A stretch of 44,564 nt of DNA from an uncultured Bacteroidota bacterium. Lineage in GTDB: Bacteria; Bacteroidota; Bacteroidia; Flavobacteriales; Schleiferiaceae. The stretch covers positions 1 to 44,564 of the forward strand of contig CAJXNI010000021.1 of the NCBI GenBank assembly GCA_913057235.1, written 5' to 3'. This document shows, one piece after another, positions 23,104 to 32,020 of the stretch. The notes below the pieces were generated by a model. It searched no databases, had not been told where the DNA came from, and was given only the letters and a program-made list of their open reading frames with translations. The first letter of the stretch is position 1. Every line of letters starts with the position of its first letter. Both the position numbers and the translations under genes were made by a program.

Positions 23104-23970
23104 TTAAGTGTTTTGCAATTTTAGCACGTTCTGCCTGTGGTATTCAATCAAACCATCTACGGGCCGTCTAATAATTACACCCATGCGCAAATCAAAAAAG
23201 TTAAGCACATCGCGCAAGACAGTCTCAAAGTGATACGCTACGGACCCCACAAAGTTTATGGTGCATTCTCTGGACTGCGGGAAAGTCAGCACCTGCGTTT
23301 GAATGAACTCCTTAAAGCTATCAAACACCATGTTGTAGAAAAAGGGTTCATTGATACGCTCATGGGCAAAAGGCGCCAAATTTCCTAAAAACACGTTGGG
23401 GCCGGGCTTGCTGTAAATGCTTTCGCGGATATCTTCTTCGGTAAGGTGGTAGCGACTGAAAAATTCATGGCGATAATTTTCAGGCATAAGCCGATACAGG
23501 TAAGAACGCACCAGCTGCTTACCTATGTAAGAAGCAGAACCTTCGTCACCAATAATAAAACCAAAACCCGAGTAACCCGGCTGGGTTTTTTCGCCATCAA
23601 AATACACGCAGTTACTGCCAGTGCCTAAAATGCAGCTAATGCCCGGCTCTCCCTGATAGGTAGCGTAAGCTGCGGCCGTGAGGTCATGATCTACGCTTAT
23701 TTCCGCGTTGGGAAACCCTGCTTTTAAGCCTTCGGCAATCTCTAAATTTAACTCTGGTGAAGAACAGCCAGCGCCATAAAAGTGCACCTTGGTCACTTGC
23801 TCTCCTAGCTCTTTCACCTCAGGCACCTTCACAATTTCACGTGCCACAAAATCACGCTTGTGAAAATAGGGGTTAAACCCGATGGTTCGAATGCGCTTTA
23901 CCTCTTCACCATGGTCGTTTAAAAAAACGGCATCGCATTTAGTGCTACCACTTTCCGCTAAATAAATCAT
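23104..23970 (-). CDS. BadF/N-acetylglucosamine-kinase-type sugar kinase, candidate glucokinase of the maltose pathway
   Basis: A 288-residue ASKHA-fold kinase. The phosphate-1 loop is AESGSTKCD (5-13), with Glu6 where most members have Asp. Later motifs are DHDLTAAAYATY, ISCILGTGSNCVYFDG and GFGFIIGDEGSASYIGKQL, typical of Bacteroidota proteins labelled N-acetylglucosamine kinase. In this operon the free glucose from maltose phosphorolysis must be phosphorylated and no classical glucokinase is present, so a glucose kinase role is plausible. It lies between gap and pgmB with short gaps. N-acetylglucosamine remains a possible substrate. Confidence 0.8.
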   Translation of the reverse strand: MIYLAESGSTKCDAVFLNDHGEEVKRIRTIGFNPYFHKRDFVAREIVKVPEVKELGEQVTKVHFYGAGCSSPELNLEIAEGLKAGFPNAEISVDHDLTAAAYATYQGEPGISCILGTGSNCVYFDGEKTQPGYSGFGFIIGDEGSASYIGKQLVRSYLYRLMPENYRHEFFSRYHLTEEDIRESIYSKPGPNVFLGNLAPFAHERINEPFFYNMVFDSFKEFIQTQVLTFPQSRECTINFVGSVAYHFETVLRDVLNFFDLRMGVIIRRPVDGLIEYHRQNVLKLQNT

Positions 23971-24002
23971 ACGCTTTAAATTAATGCTAACTTCACTGGG
24001 AA

Positions 24003-24995
24003 TTAGCTGGCACCCATTTTAATGGCCATATCGGCTAAACGGGCTGAATAACCTGCCTCATTATCATACCAACCTACCACTTTGGCCATATTGCCATTGG
24101 CATTGGTTAAATCGGCATCAAAAATGCAACTATATGGGCTACCCACAATATCGGCTGATACGATAGGGTCTTCTGTGTACTGCAAAATACCTTTCAACTC
24201 GGCCTGAGCCGCTTCCTTAATGGCCGCATTAATTTCTTCTTTGCTAGCTTCTTGTTTCAACTCTACCGTCAAGTCAGTAACCGAACCTGTAGGGGTAGGT
24301 ACCCGCATGGCAAAGCCATCTAGTTTTCCTTTTAATTCGGGTAAAACCAAGCCTACCGCTTTAGCCGCGCCTGTAGTGGTAGGAATTATGCTTAAGGCAG
24401 CTGCCCGTGCTCTGCGTAAATCCTTGTGAGGAGCATCTTGCAAATTCTGATCGGCTGTGTAGGCATGCGTGGTGGTCATAAAGCCTTTAACAATGCCAAA
24501 TTTTTCATGCAATACTTTGGCCATGGGTGCCAAACAGTTGGTGGTGCAGGAGGCATTGCTGAGCAAGGTGTCTTCTGCTGAAAACTCTTGGTCATTTACA
24601 CCTAGCACAATGGTTTTAACATCGCCTTGAGCGGGTGCACTCAAAAGTACTTTGCGAGCACCCGCCTGTAAATGCAGGCTCATTTTCTCTCTATTTCTGA
24701 AAATACCTGTACACTCTAAAACCAAGTCTACCTGATGATCTTTCCAAGGTAATTGAGCAGGGTCACGCTCCGCCAATAACTTAATATTTTGATTGCCTAC
24801 CGTTAAAACGTCTCCGTTTAAACTAACCTCTTTTTTAAGCGCACCTTGTACAGAGTCATACTTTAGTAGGTGCAGCAAAGTTGCCGGATCGGTTAAATCG
24901 TTTATAGCCACAATTTTCACCTCCGGGTTCTCTAACAAATTGCGAAAGGTTAACCTTCCTATACGGCCAAAACCGTTGATTGCGATGTTAATCAT
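24003..24995 (-). CDS. gap: glyceraldehyde-3-phosphate dehydrogenase, NAD-type
   Basis: A 330-residue cytoplasmic glycolytic enzyme. NAD-binding INGFGRIGR (6-14) with D33 marking NAD preference, catalytic C150 in [13 protein letters not shown]177 in TTTHAYT, and [15 protein letters not shown] near the end. It starts 10 bp after the pfkA stop and is followed by the sugar kinase, so it is co-transcribed with maltose genes. Its presence here is unusual: gap is more often free-standing or with other triose-phase genes. A second housekeeping copy may exist elsewhere. Confidence 0.95.
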   Translation of the reverse strand: MINIAINGFGRIGRLTFRNLLENPEVKIVAINDLTDPATLLHLLKYDSVQGALKKEVSLNGDVLTVGNQNIKLLAERDPAQLPWKDHQVDLVLECTGIFRNREKMSLHLQAGARKVLLSAPAQGDVKTIVLGVNDQEFSAEDTLLSNASCTTNCLAPMAKVLHEKFGIVKGFMTTTHAYTADQNLQDAPHKDLRRARAAALSIIPTTTGAAKAVGLVLPELKGKLDGFAMRVPTPTGSVTDLTVELKQEASKEEINAAIKEAAQAELKGILQYTEDPIVSADIVGSPYSCIFDADLTNANGNMAKVVGWYDNEAGYSARLADMAIKMGAS

Positions 24996-25005
24996 AGATC
25001 TTTTT

Positions 25006-25989
25006 TTAAGTAGATAAAATTTTGCTGATTCTTATTAATTCTTCGTCTATACGAGATTGTTGGGCAATAGCTTCTTGAAAGGGCGTAAAGGTGATTTTAC
25101 CGTTAATCATTCCCACCATTTCTTTGGTGCGCCCCTGACGCAAACTCTCAACGGCCGCTACGCCTAGGTGACTGGCTAAAATACGATCACTGCAAGTGGG
25201 TGCGCCCCCTCGTTGTAGGTGGCCTAGTATGGTAACTTTACTTTCTAAATGAGGAAATTTTTGACGAACCGCCTCGGCAATTTCCATGGTACTGCCCAGC
25301 TTGTTGCCTTCAGAAACAATAATTAATTTATTGGTTTTTTGATTGTCTTCGCCCTTTTGCAACTCAAAAAGGAGGTCTTCCATGGGCTGGCTTTCTTCAG
25401 GCAACACCACATCTAAAGCACCAGAGGCTAAACCGGTGTGCAAGGCTATAAAACCTGAGTCTCTACCCATAACCTCAACAAAAAACAAACGGTTATGGCT
25501 TTCTGCAGTGTCCCTGATTTTATCCACAGCATCAACCACCACGTTAGAGGCGCTGTCAAAACCAATGGTAAAATCGGTGCCGTGCAGGTCATTATCAATC
25601 GTTCCGGGCAAGCCCATTACGGGTAGGTCAAATTCTTCACTGAAATACATTCCCCCGGTGAAGGTTCCGTTACCCCCAATAATAACTAAGGCGTCTATGC
25701 CGTACTTTTTGAGATTGTTATAAGCCTTTTCACGGCCTGCTTTTGTTTTGAATCCCTCACTGCGCGATGACTTTAAAACCGTACCTCCGCGGCTTAAAAT
25801 GTTCTTTACGGAACGGGCGTCCAAGGGCTTAATACTGTCCTCAATTAATCCCTGGTACCCTTCATAAATGCCAAACACGTTTAGCTGGTAAAACTTGGCG
25901 CAACGCACAACTGCCCTAATGGCGGCATTCATGCCCGGGGCATCTCCCCCCGAGGTTAATACTCCTATGGTTTTAATGGTGTTTTTCAT
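25006..25989 (-). CDS. pfkA: 6-phosphofructokinase with an Asn in the GGDG motif
   Basis: A 327-residue enzyme of the PfkA family, phosphorylating fructose-6-phosphate. [18 protein letters not shown] (12-29), catalytic D132 in PGTIDNDL, and [17 protein letters not shown] are as expected. The nucleotide motif reads [11 protein letters not shown], with N107 where bacterial ATP-PFKs have the Mg-binding Asp103 and G108 at the position that favours ATP over pyrophosphate. It is the first gene of the pfkA-gap-kinase-pgmB-GH65 operon, behind operator site 2. The Asp-to-Asn change leaves donor preference open. Confidence 0.92.
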   Translation of the reverse strand: MKNTIKTIGVLTSGGDAPGMNAAIRAVVRCAKFYQLNVFGIYEGYQGLIEDSIKPLDARSVKNILSRGGTVLKSSRSEGFKTKAGREKAYNNLKKYGIDALVIIGGNGTFTGGMYFSEEFDLPVMGLPGTIDNDLHGTDFTIGFDSASNVVVDAVDKIRDTAESHNRLFFVEVMGRDSGFIALHTGLASGALDVVLPEESQPMEDLLFELQKGEDNQKTNKLIIVSEGNKLGSTMEIAEAVRQKFPHLESKVTILGHLQRGGAPTCSDRILASHLGVAAVESLRQGRTKEMVGMINGKITFTPFQEAIAQQSRIDEELIRISKILST

Positions 25990-26005
25990 GGGTTTTGTTG
26001 CAAAG

Positions 26006-26013
26006 CAAACTTA
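26006..26013 (-). promoter_or_regulatory. putative -7 box of the pfkA operon
   Basis: Minus-strand TAAGTTTG matches TAnnTTTG, 16 bp before the pfkA start, and overlaps the edge of operator site 2. Confidence 0.55.
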
Positions 26014-26029
26014 GTGTAATTTTTACACT
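26013..26029. promoter_or_regulatory. operator site 2 of the maltose regulon
   Basis: AGTGTA-ATTTT-TACACT, a perfect 6-bp inverted repeat with a 5-bp spacer (7-bp arms if the inner A/T is counted). It touches the pfkA -7 box and lies 67-83 bp upstream of the divergent regulator gene, so it may also control the regulator. Confidence 0.75.
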
Positions 26030-26095
26030 TAATTAAACATACAGTCTTCAAATAAGCCAAAACTAATTATATTGGTCGCTTCAAAAAATTAAAAC

Positions 26096-26785
26096 TTGAG
26101 TTTAAATACGGCTATAAACCCCAATGTTTCTGTTGATTGCGTTGTTTTTGGTTTTGACAATGAGAAGCTAAACGTTTTACTGATTCAACAAAAACTTCCC
26201 AGCACCAAAGAACAGCGCTACGCCCTACCAGGCGATTTGATTTTAGATAACGAAAGCTTAGACACCGCGGCCAACCGGGTACTAAAAGAAATTTCGGGTT
26301 TATCAGGTATTTTTCTTAAGCAATTTAGGGCCTTTGGCGACCCCGACCGGGTGAGCAACATCAAAGATTTGGAGTTTTTGAAAAGCTATCGAAAAAACCC
26401 CCAAGCTCGCGTAATTACCATTGCCTATTTTGCCTTGGTGCGGATGGAGAATTTTAAACCCGAAGCCAGCAGCTTTGCTGAAAAAGTTTTTTGGCAAGAC
26501 GTTACCGAACTACCCGACCTTTCTTTTGACCACACTAAAATTGTTAGCCAAGCCCTGGAAAAACTCCGCCACGATTTTATCCGCGATAAAACCGGTTTTG
26601 AACTGCTACCAGAGCGCTTCACCTTGGGGCAAATTCAAAAGCTTTACGAAATTATTCTCAATGAGAATTTAGACAAGCGCAACTTCAGGAAAAAGATTTT
26701 AAAAGAAGAATTGGTAAAAGCCACCAATCAAAAGCAAACCGGGGTGCTCCACAAACCCGCCCGTTTGTATAAAATCAATAATTAA
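26096..26785 (+). CDS. NrtR-type transcriptional regulator (degenerate Nudix domain plus winged helix)
   Basis: A 229-residue protein. Residues about 11-150 are a Nudix fold (VDCVVFGFDNEKLNVLLIQQ, YALPGDLI), but the Nudix box is broken: the REUxEE core reads RVLKEI, so hydrolysis is unlikely. Residues about 155-229 (FELLPERFTLGQIQKLYEII, LDKRNFRKKILKEELV, LHKPARLYKI) form the winged helix typical of NrtR-family regulators, several of which control sugar use in Bacteroidota. The start is a TTG at 26096, because an in-frame TAA at 26090-26092 excludes anything upstream and no ATG follows early. Its position between operators for three sugar operons suggests it binds AGTGTA-N5-TACACT. The effector is unknown. 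Confidence 0.85.
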   Translation: MSLNTAINPNVSVDCVVFGFDNEKLNVLLIQQKLPSTKEQRYALPGDLILDNESLDTAANRVLKEISGLSGIFLKQFRAFGDPDRVSNIKDLEFLKSYRKNPQARVITIAYFALVRMENFKPEASSFAEKVFWQDVTELPDLSFDHTKIVSQALEKLRHDFIRDKTGFELLPERFTLGQIQKLYEIILNENLDKRNFRKKILKEELVKATNQKQTGVLHKPARLYKINN

Positions 26786-26855
26786 GAGCGTACCTATTCT
26801 TAAGCGTGCACGCTAAAGCGCAATGCTGCACCCTGCCCCGGCCCTTTTGAATAAT

Positions 26856-26872
26856 TGTGTAAAAAGTACACT
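26856..26872. promoter_or_regulatory. operator site 3 of the maltose regulon
   Basis: TGTGTA-AAAAG-TACACT, one mismatch in the left arm from sites 1 and 2. It lies 16 bp upstream of the susC -7 box, over the place where the -33 element is expected. Confidence 0.7.
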
Positions 26873-26888
26873 AACTAAACTTTTTGTT

Positions 26889-26896
26889 TACATTTG
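26889..26896 (+). promoter_or_regulatory. putative -7 box of the susC operon
   Basis: TACATTTG matches TAnnTTTG and lies 26 bp before the susC ATG at 26923. Confidence 0.6.
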
Positions 26897-26922
26897 AGCC
26901 ACAAAATTTTAACATTTCTTTT

Positions 26923-29900
26923 ATGAAAAGACTAGTACAAAGCTGTTTTGTATGGCTCTTTCTCTTGGCAGGCGCCAGTCTTTTGGCCCAAAACGTAAAA
27001 GGTACAATTACGGACGAAAAAGGAGAGCCGTTACCGGGAGCTTCAGTGGTAGTTAAAGGACAAGCGGGCAAAGGAGCCGCTACAGACCTTAATGGGAAAT
27101 ATACCATTAGTGACCTCCAGCCTGGGGAGATTCAATTGGAATTCTCATTTATTGGCTTTGAAAAACAGACCAAAACCATTCAACTTTCAGCCAATGAAAC
27201 CAAAGTGGTAAACGCCATGCTGAAAGAATCTTCCAGGCGTTTAGATGAAGTGGTGGTAGTGGGCTACGGTGTGCAGCGCAAGCGTAATGTTACTGGTAAC
27301 ATCGTTAGCCTTGATGGAAAAGAAGTGCGCGATATGCCTGCGCCTAGTTTTGAAGTAGCCCTGCAAGGTAAAGCGCCTGGGGTACAAATTTCAACTAGTG
27401 GCGGTATGGCCGGTAGCGCCTCAGTAGTGCGCGTACGCGGAATTGCCTCCGTTGGAGGTGGCGGTGACCCACTTTATATTGTTGACGGAGTGCAAATTAA
27501 TCAGGATTATTTTGCCGGCAGTGGCCACGGTAGAGCTGATGCAGGCGGTATGAACCAAAACCCATTGGCCTTCTTAAACCCTGATGACATTGAATCAGTA
27601 GAAGTTTTAAAAGATGCTTCGGCAACCGCCATTTATGGTTCACGGGGTGCCAACGGAGTTATCATCATTACCACCAAAAGAGGAGCGCAAAAAGGCTTGC
27701 GCTTTAATTTCTCTACCACCCAAGGTGTTTCGTTACCCACCAATCGTCCAGAAATGTTTAACGGTAGAGAATATTTAGACTTGTATGAGGAAGCCTGGAT
27801 TAACGATGGCAATACCGGAGTGCCCACAGGCCTGCCCGCTGGCTTAAGCTGGAATGAAGTGCAAAACACCAACACAGACTGGGTAGATGAAACCATTCGT
27901 ACCGGCTACAAGCAATTTTATGACTTTGGGGTAGAATACGGCAAGGATAAATACAACTTCTACGCAGGGGTTTCGTACGATGCCAACCAAAGCTACATTG
28001 AAGGTGATCAATACAACCGCTTGAGCGGAAGATTTAATGGCGACTATCGCTTTAGCGATAAATTAAGTATGTCTTTAAGCACCAACCTAACTCAAGGCGT
28101 GTATTACCGGGTAGACAACGGTCCGGCCGGAGGTTTAGGCGCGGCCATGTCTACTGCTTTGCCTATTTACCCCATCCGGTACAACCGAGACGTGTACACT
28201 CAAGACCCCGATAATCCCATGGATAGCGTGATTCAGCATCGCCAAGGTGATTATTGGTTTGAAGGTGGTGTAAACAACAACCCTACCGGCTTGCGCGATT
28301 TAAAACGCTGGCGAAACACAGAAATCCGCTCCATCAACAACCTTTCGATTACCTATTCTCCTTTTAAAAACTTTACCTTAACCGGAAGTGGTAGTTATGA
28401 CTACAGCGGTTTCACCGAAGATCTTTATGAGCCCCTTGATATTCTACCAGGAGCAGACCCCAATATTGTAGGCCAGGGTATTGCCAAGCGCTACCCGCGC
28501 ACCTCCAACAGTGTAAACCTGCACGGAACCGCCAGCTACATTTGGGATCTTAATGAGAATCACTCCTTTAATTTTATGGTGGGTACGGAGTACGTAGACA
28601 GACGCTCTGAGGTTAGCAATATTGTGCTCACCGATTCGGCTGGAAATTTTAGCGGCTTAACCAACGAGGTTTTTGATGCCAACGGTCCTTTTTACGATTT
28701 TGCTTACCTAAGAGATTCCGTAGAATTTGATTCGGTTCAGTTGGAAAGCCAGAGAATTTACGCCAGTTATTTTGGCCGCGTTAACTACGCCTACAAAAAT
28801 AAGTATCTGGCACAGGTAGTGCTTAGAGCAGATGGTAGCTCATCCTTTGGCCCCGAAAATCGTTTTGGCTTCTTCCCTTCTGTTTCGGGTGGGTGGATTA
28901 TCTCCGATGAAAAGTGGATGAAATACAACCGCGTCATCAATTACTTAAAATTGAAGTCCAGTATTGGTTTTATAGGAAATTCAGATTTTGCCCAAAACCA
29001 ATTTATCTCACGCTATAACTTTATACAGGCACCCGGTTACAACAACAACCCAATCTTATTTCCAATTAACGCCCCCAACCCCGATCTCAAATGGGAAACC
29101 ACCGAAATTTTTGACCTGGGTCTTGAGTTTGGGCTTTGGGAAGATCGTATAACGGGTGAAATTGCTTATTACCGAAAGAACACCCGCGATGTGCTGATGC
29201 GCGTTCAACTGCCCCGCAATAACGGTTTTACGGAATACTTTGATAATGTGGGAGGCGTACTAAATTACGGAGTAGAATTCAGCCTAAGCTCTAATAACAT
29301 TACCACTGAAAACTTTAGCTGGAAAACCGACTTCAACATTGCCTTCAATCGCAACCGTATCACCAGCCTGGGTGGCTATTCAGAAGATGCGGTAGCCGGA
29401 GGCACCAACGATACCCGAGTTGTTGAGGGAGAGTCAGTAGGTACTTTTTACATGGTGCCCGTTACCGGGATTGATCCCTCAACCGGTTTGCCCATTTACC
29501 GTGGCATAAATGGAGAGCCCACCAACGTGTACGATCAGGCTAACCGCGTGCCGGTAGGTAAGGGTATTCCAGACGCCATTGGCGGTATCACCAATACCTT
29601 TAACTATAAAAACTGGACCTTAAGCACCTTGTTGGTATTCTCCATTGGTGCTGACGTATACGATCACTCCGCCAAGTACCAGCAAACCGGTTGGCCTGCT
29701 TTTGGCAACTTTTGGAACTTTACCCCGGCCGCGTACGACCGCTGGACCAGACCGGGCGAAGAGGCCCGTCTACCCCGCTTAACGCTAGACAACAACACCT
29801 ATCCTGGTTTAGAAGAAGATTTTTGGAACACCAGCCTTTGGGTACAAGATGCTAGCTATTTGCGCCTGCGAAATGTAACCATCAGCTATAATTTTGATCG

Positions 29901-30108
29901 CGATAAAGCCCAAAAAATTGGTTTAGAGGGCCTAAGCATTGCTCTTATTGGTACTAACCTGCTCACCTTTACTGAGTTTACCGGATTAGATCCCGAAGTG
30001 GCCCGCGACTTTACCGATGTTACCGACCGGAACATGAGCCTGAACACCACTTACTTGACGGCCCCTCAGGAGCAAACCTATTCCATTCGTATAAATGCTA
30101 ACTTCTAA
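26923..30108 (+). CDS. susC: SusC-family TonB-dependent outer-membrane receptor
   Basis: With the start at the ATG at 26923 (MKRLVQSCFVWLFLLAGAS) it has 1061 residues; an earlier in-frame start at 26884 lies inside the promoter. Order: signal peptide ending near LLAQ, a carboxypeptidase-regulatory-like beta domain (about 23-100, VKGTITDEKGEPLPGASVVV), the TonB-box-like LDEVVVVGYG, a plug domain (about 115-230, ending YGSRGANGVIIITTKRG), and a 22-strand-type barrel ending TYSIRINANF. It imports oligosaccharides across the outer membrane with TonB energy and the lid protein SusD encoded next. Maltodextrin as substrate is inferred from the regulon. Confidence 0.95.
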   Translation: MKRLVQSCFVWLFLLAGASLLAQNVKGTITDEKGEPLPGASVVVKGQAGKGAATDLNGKYTISDLQPGEIQLEFSFIGFEKQTKTIQLSANETKVVNAMLKESSRRLDEVVVVGYGVQRKRNVTGNIVSLDGKEVRDMPAPSFEVALQGKAPGVQISTSGGMAGSASVVRVRGIASVGGGGDPLYIVDGVQINQDYFAGSGHGRADAGGMNQNPLAFLNPDDIESVEVLKDASATAIYGSRGANGVIIITTKRGAQKGLRFNFSTTQGVSLPTNRPEMFNGREYLDLYEEAWINDGNTGVPTGLPAGLSWNEVQNTNTDWVDETIRTGYKQFYDFGVEYGKDKYNFYAGVSYDANQSYIEGDQYNRLSGRFNGDYRFSDKLSMSLSTNLTQGVYYRVDNGPAGGLGAAMSTALPIYPIRYNRDVYTQDPDNPMDSVIQHRQGDYWFEGGVNNNPTGLRDLKRWRNTEIRSINNLSITYSPFKNFTLTGSGSYDYSGFTEDLYEPLDILPGADPNIVGQGIAKRYPRTSNSVNLHGTASYIWDLNENHSFNFMVGTEYVDRRSEVSNIVLTDSAGNFSGLTNEVFDANGPFYDFAYLRDSVEFDSVQLESQRIYASYFGRVNYAYKNKYLAQVVLRADGSSSFGPENRFGFFPSVSGGWIISDEKWMKYNRVINYLKLKSSIGFIGNSDFAQNQFISRYNFIQAPGYNNNPILFPINAPNPDLKWETTEIFDLGLEFGLWEDRITGEIAYYRKNTRDVLMRVQLPRNNGFTEYFDNVGGVLNYGVEFSLSSNNITTENFSWKTDFNIAFNRNRITSLGGYSEDAVAGGTNDTRVVEGESVGTFYMVPVTGIDPSTGLPIYRGINGEPTNVYDQANRVPVGKGIPDAIGGITNTFNYKNWTLSTLLVFSIGADVYDHSAKYQQTGWPAFGNFWNFTPAAYDRWTRPGEEARLPRLTLDNNTYPGLEEDFWNTSLWVQDASYLRLRNVTISYNFDRDKAQKIGLEGLSIALIGTNLLTFTEFTGLDPEVARDFTDVTDRNMSLNTTYLTAPQEQTYSIRINANF

Positions 30109-31519
30109 AATATTTGCCGTGAAATTATTTAAACACATCTTCATACTATTGGCTACCGGCCTGCTATTTACAGGCTGTGAAGATTATTTAGAAGCCGAGT
30201 TACCCAATAACGAACTATTGGAAGAAGAAGCCCTGGAAAGCAAAGAAGACGTGCTTCAGGTGTTAAATTCATGCTATGATGTAAACGCCAACGTTTTTAA
30301 CGGAAAGGTGCAATACGCACATGAACTATTAGGTGATAACCTTTCTATGCTCAATGAATCAGGTGACTTAGGCCAGATTTACAATCGTAATGTTTCCATT
30401 TTTAATGGAGTAGTAGATGGCCTATTGGCTGATTTATACCGCACGGTTTTCCGCTGCAACCGCATTGAAGAGGTGGTAGGCGACTTTGATTTTTCACCCG
30501 CTGAAGAAGCTCGCGTGATTGCAGAATTACAAACCCTAAGAGCACTTAGCCACTTTGAAATTGTGAAACTGTGGGCGCAACCTGCGGGTTACACCGCTAA
30601 CAACAGTCACCCAGGCATTATCTACCGCACCGAAACTTCCGTTACGGTTTTACCCAGACCTTCTGTGGCGGAAACCTACAACAACATTTTGGCAGATTTA
30701 ACAGCCGCGGTAAATAGCAATGCCCTTTCGGTAAACAACCCGTACGCCATTTCAGCGGGCGCAGCTGAAGCCCTTCTAGCAAAAGTTTATTTCCAGTTAG
30801 GAGACTATAGCAATGCGCTTTTACATGCTGATAATGTGATTAATTCAGGCGCCTATCGTTTGGATACCACCATTGATCGGTTTCAAACCGATACGGCCAA
30901 CTTGAGTGAAATTATTTTTAAAACCCGCAGCTTTGTAACTTCCACCATTAACGATCCACGCAGCGGTGATTTCACCGGTAACTATCGAACCGATTTACCG
31001 CAGCCTCCCTTCTTGCGGGCTTCAGCCGATTTTTATGAAGACTACGCAGAAGATACGCTAGACAGCCGCGTTACCGAACTCTTTGAGGTGATTAATGCCG
31101 ACACACCGGATGAGTTTGTGGGTGTGAAGAAATTTAACAAGCCTTATTTTGATGTGCCTATTTTACACTTAACTGATCTTAAATTGCTTAGGGCAGAGTG
31201 CTTAACTTTGCTAAACCAAGATTTAAATACCGCTACTCAAGACGTTAATGACATAAGAGAGCGTGCCTATGGTAACAGCTCGGCTAACGTGCCCGCAGGG
31301 GTGCCTGCCAACGCTTTACTAGAAGAAGTACGTAAAGAACGTAGAATTGAAATGTTTGGAGAAGGCGATCGGGTGCAACAATTAAAAAGACGGGGAGCTT
31401 TTGAAGACGATCAACTCATGATTAGAGACGTAATCTGGAATTGCGATGGAATGATTTTACAATTTCCAGGGGTAGAAAGAACCGAATTATTTGACATTAA
31501 CCCGCAAGGCGGTTGCTAA
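30095..31519 (+). CDS. susD: SusD-family glycan-binding outer-membrane lipoprotein
   Basis: A 474-residue protein from the ATG at 30095, overlapping susC by 14 bp. A GTG at 30119 (KLFKHIFILLATGLLFTGC) would give a more normal lipoprotein signal and may be the true start. The lipobox is FTGC. Helical tetratricopeptide-like repeats are seen (EARVIAELQTLRALSHFEIV, AGAAEALLAKVYFQLGDYSN), with ELLDLRAE-like LKLLRAECL and the C-terminal VRKERRIEMFGEGDR motif of RagB/SusD proteins. It forms the lid on the SusC barrel and captures glycans. Confidence 0.93.
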   Translation: MLTSKIFAVKLFKHIFILLATGLLFTGCEDYLEAELPNNELLEEEALESKEDVLQVLNSCYDVNANVFNGKVQYAHELLGDNLSMLNESGDLGQIYNRNVSIFNGVVDGLLADLYRTVFRCNRIEEVVGDFDFSPAEEARVIAELQTLRALSHFEIVKLWAQPAGYTANNSHPGIIYRTETSVTVLPRPSVAETYNNILADLTAAVNSNALSVNNPYAISAGAAEALLAKVYFQLGDYSNALLHADNVINSGAYRLDTTIDRFQTDTANLSEIIFKTRSFVTSTINDPRSGDFTGNYRTDLPQPPFLRASADFYEDYAEDTLDSRVTELFEVINADTPDEFVGVKKFNKPYFDVPILHLTDLKLLRAECLTLLNQDLNTATQDVNDIRERAYGNSSANVPAGVPANALLEEVRKERRIEMFGEGDRVQQLKRRGAFEDDQLMIRDVIWNCDGMILQFPGVERTELFDINPQGGC

Positions 31520-31536
31520 TTTTAAATTACAAAAAC

Positions 31537-32013
31537 ATGAAAAAGACAGTTGTAACCTTTATGATATTAGGGCTTTTGGCCGCCTGTACGCCAGACCCCT
31601 TCAAATCGCCTGATGGCAGCTATGACCTGTCTACGGGCATTAACGGAAACTGGGAGCTGAACAAAGTGACTATTGAAGACCGCTCTTTTCCGCAGTTTAG
31701 CACCAAAGATATTTCTGAGTTTTACGCCAGTGACCCTGTATCCATCACCTTTAATGCCGCTGACCAAAGCTATGTAGTTGAAGGCACCACCACGGGCCAC
31801 CCTTTTGGAGGTGGAGGTTTCTTTGCATTTGACAATGCTGAATACCCTGAAAACATTACCATTACTCCAGATAATGCAGATCTCGGTAGTGTAACCTTAA
31901 GCTTAGGCAATATGGTGCGTTCTATTGACCCCACCATGACCTTTTTAGATACTAAAGTTTCGTGCGATCAAGTGTACGCCCAGTACAACTATACCTTTAA
32001 CCGTAAGAAATAA
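31537..32013 (+). CDS. small lipoprotein of the SusCD operon (DUF5004-like)
   Basis: I start it at the ATG at 31537 (MKKTVVTFMILGLLAAC), giving 158 residues with lipid-bearing cysteine at LLAACTPD; the frame also opens at 31513, overlapping susD. After the lipobox it has a GNWELNKVTIED opening like the lipocalin-type beta sandwiches placed behind SusD in Bacteroidota loci; it recalls the family called DUF5004, from memory. It probably sits on the outer membrane as an accessory glycan-binding or assembly protein. Only 7 bp separate it from the next gene. Confidence 0.7.
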   Translation: MKKTVVTFMILGLLAACTPDPFKSPDGSYDLSTGINGNWELNKVTIEDRSFPQFSTKDISEFYASDPVSITFNAADQSYVVEGTTTGHPFGGGGFFAFDNAEYPENITITPDNADLGSVTLSLGNMVRSIDPTMTFLDTKVSCDQVYAQYNYTFNRKK

Positions 32014-32020
32014 AAGAATT

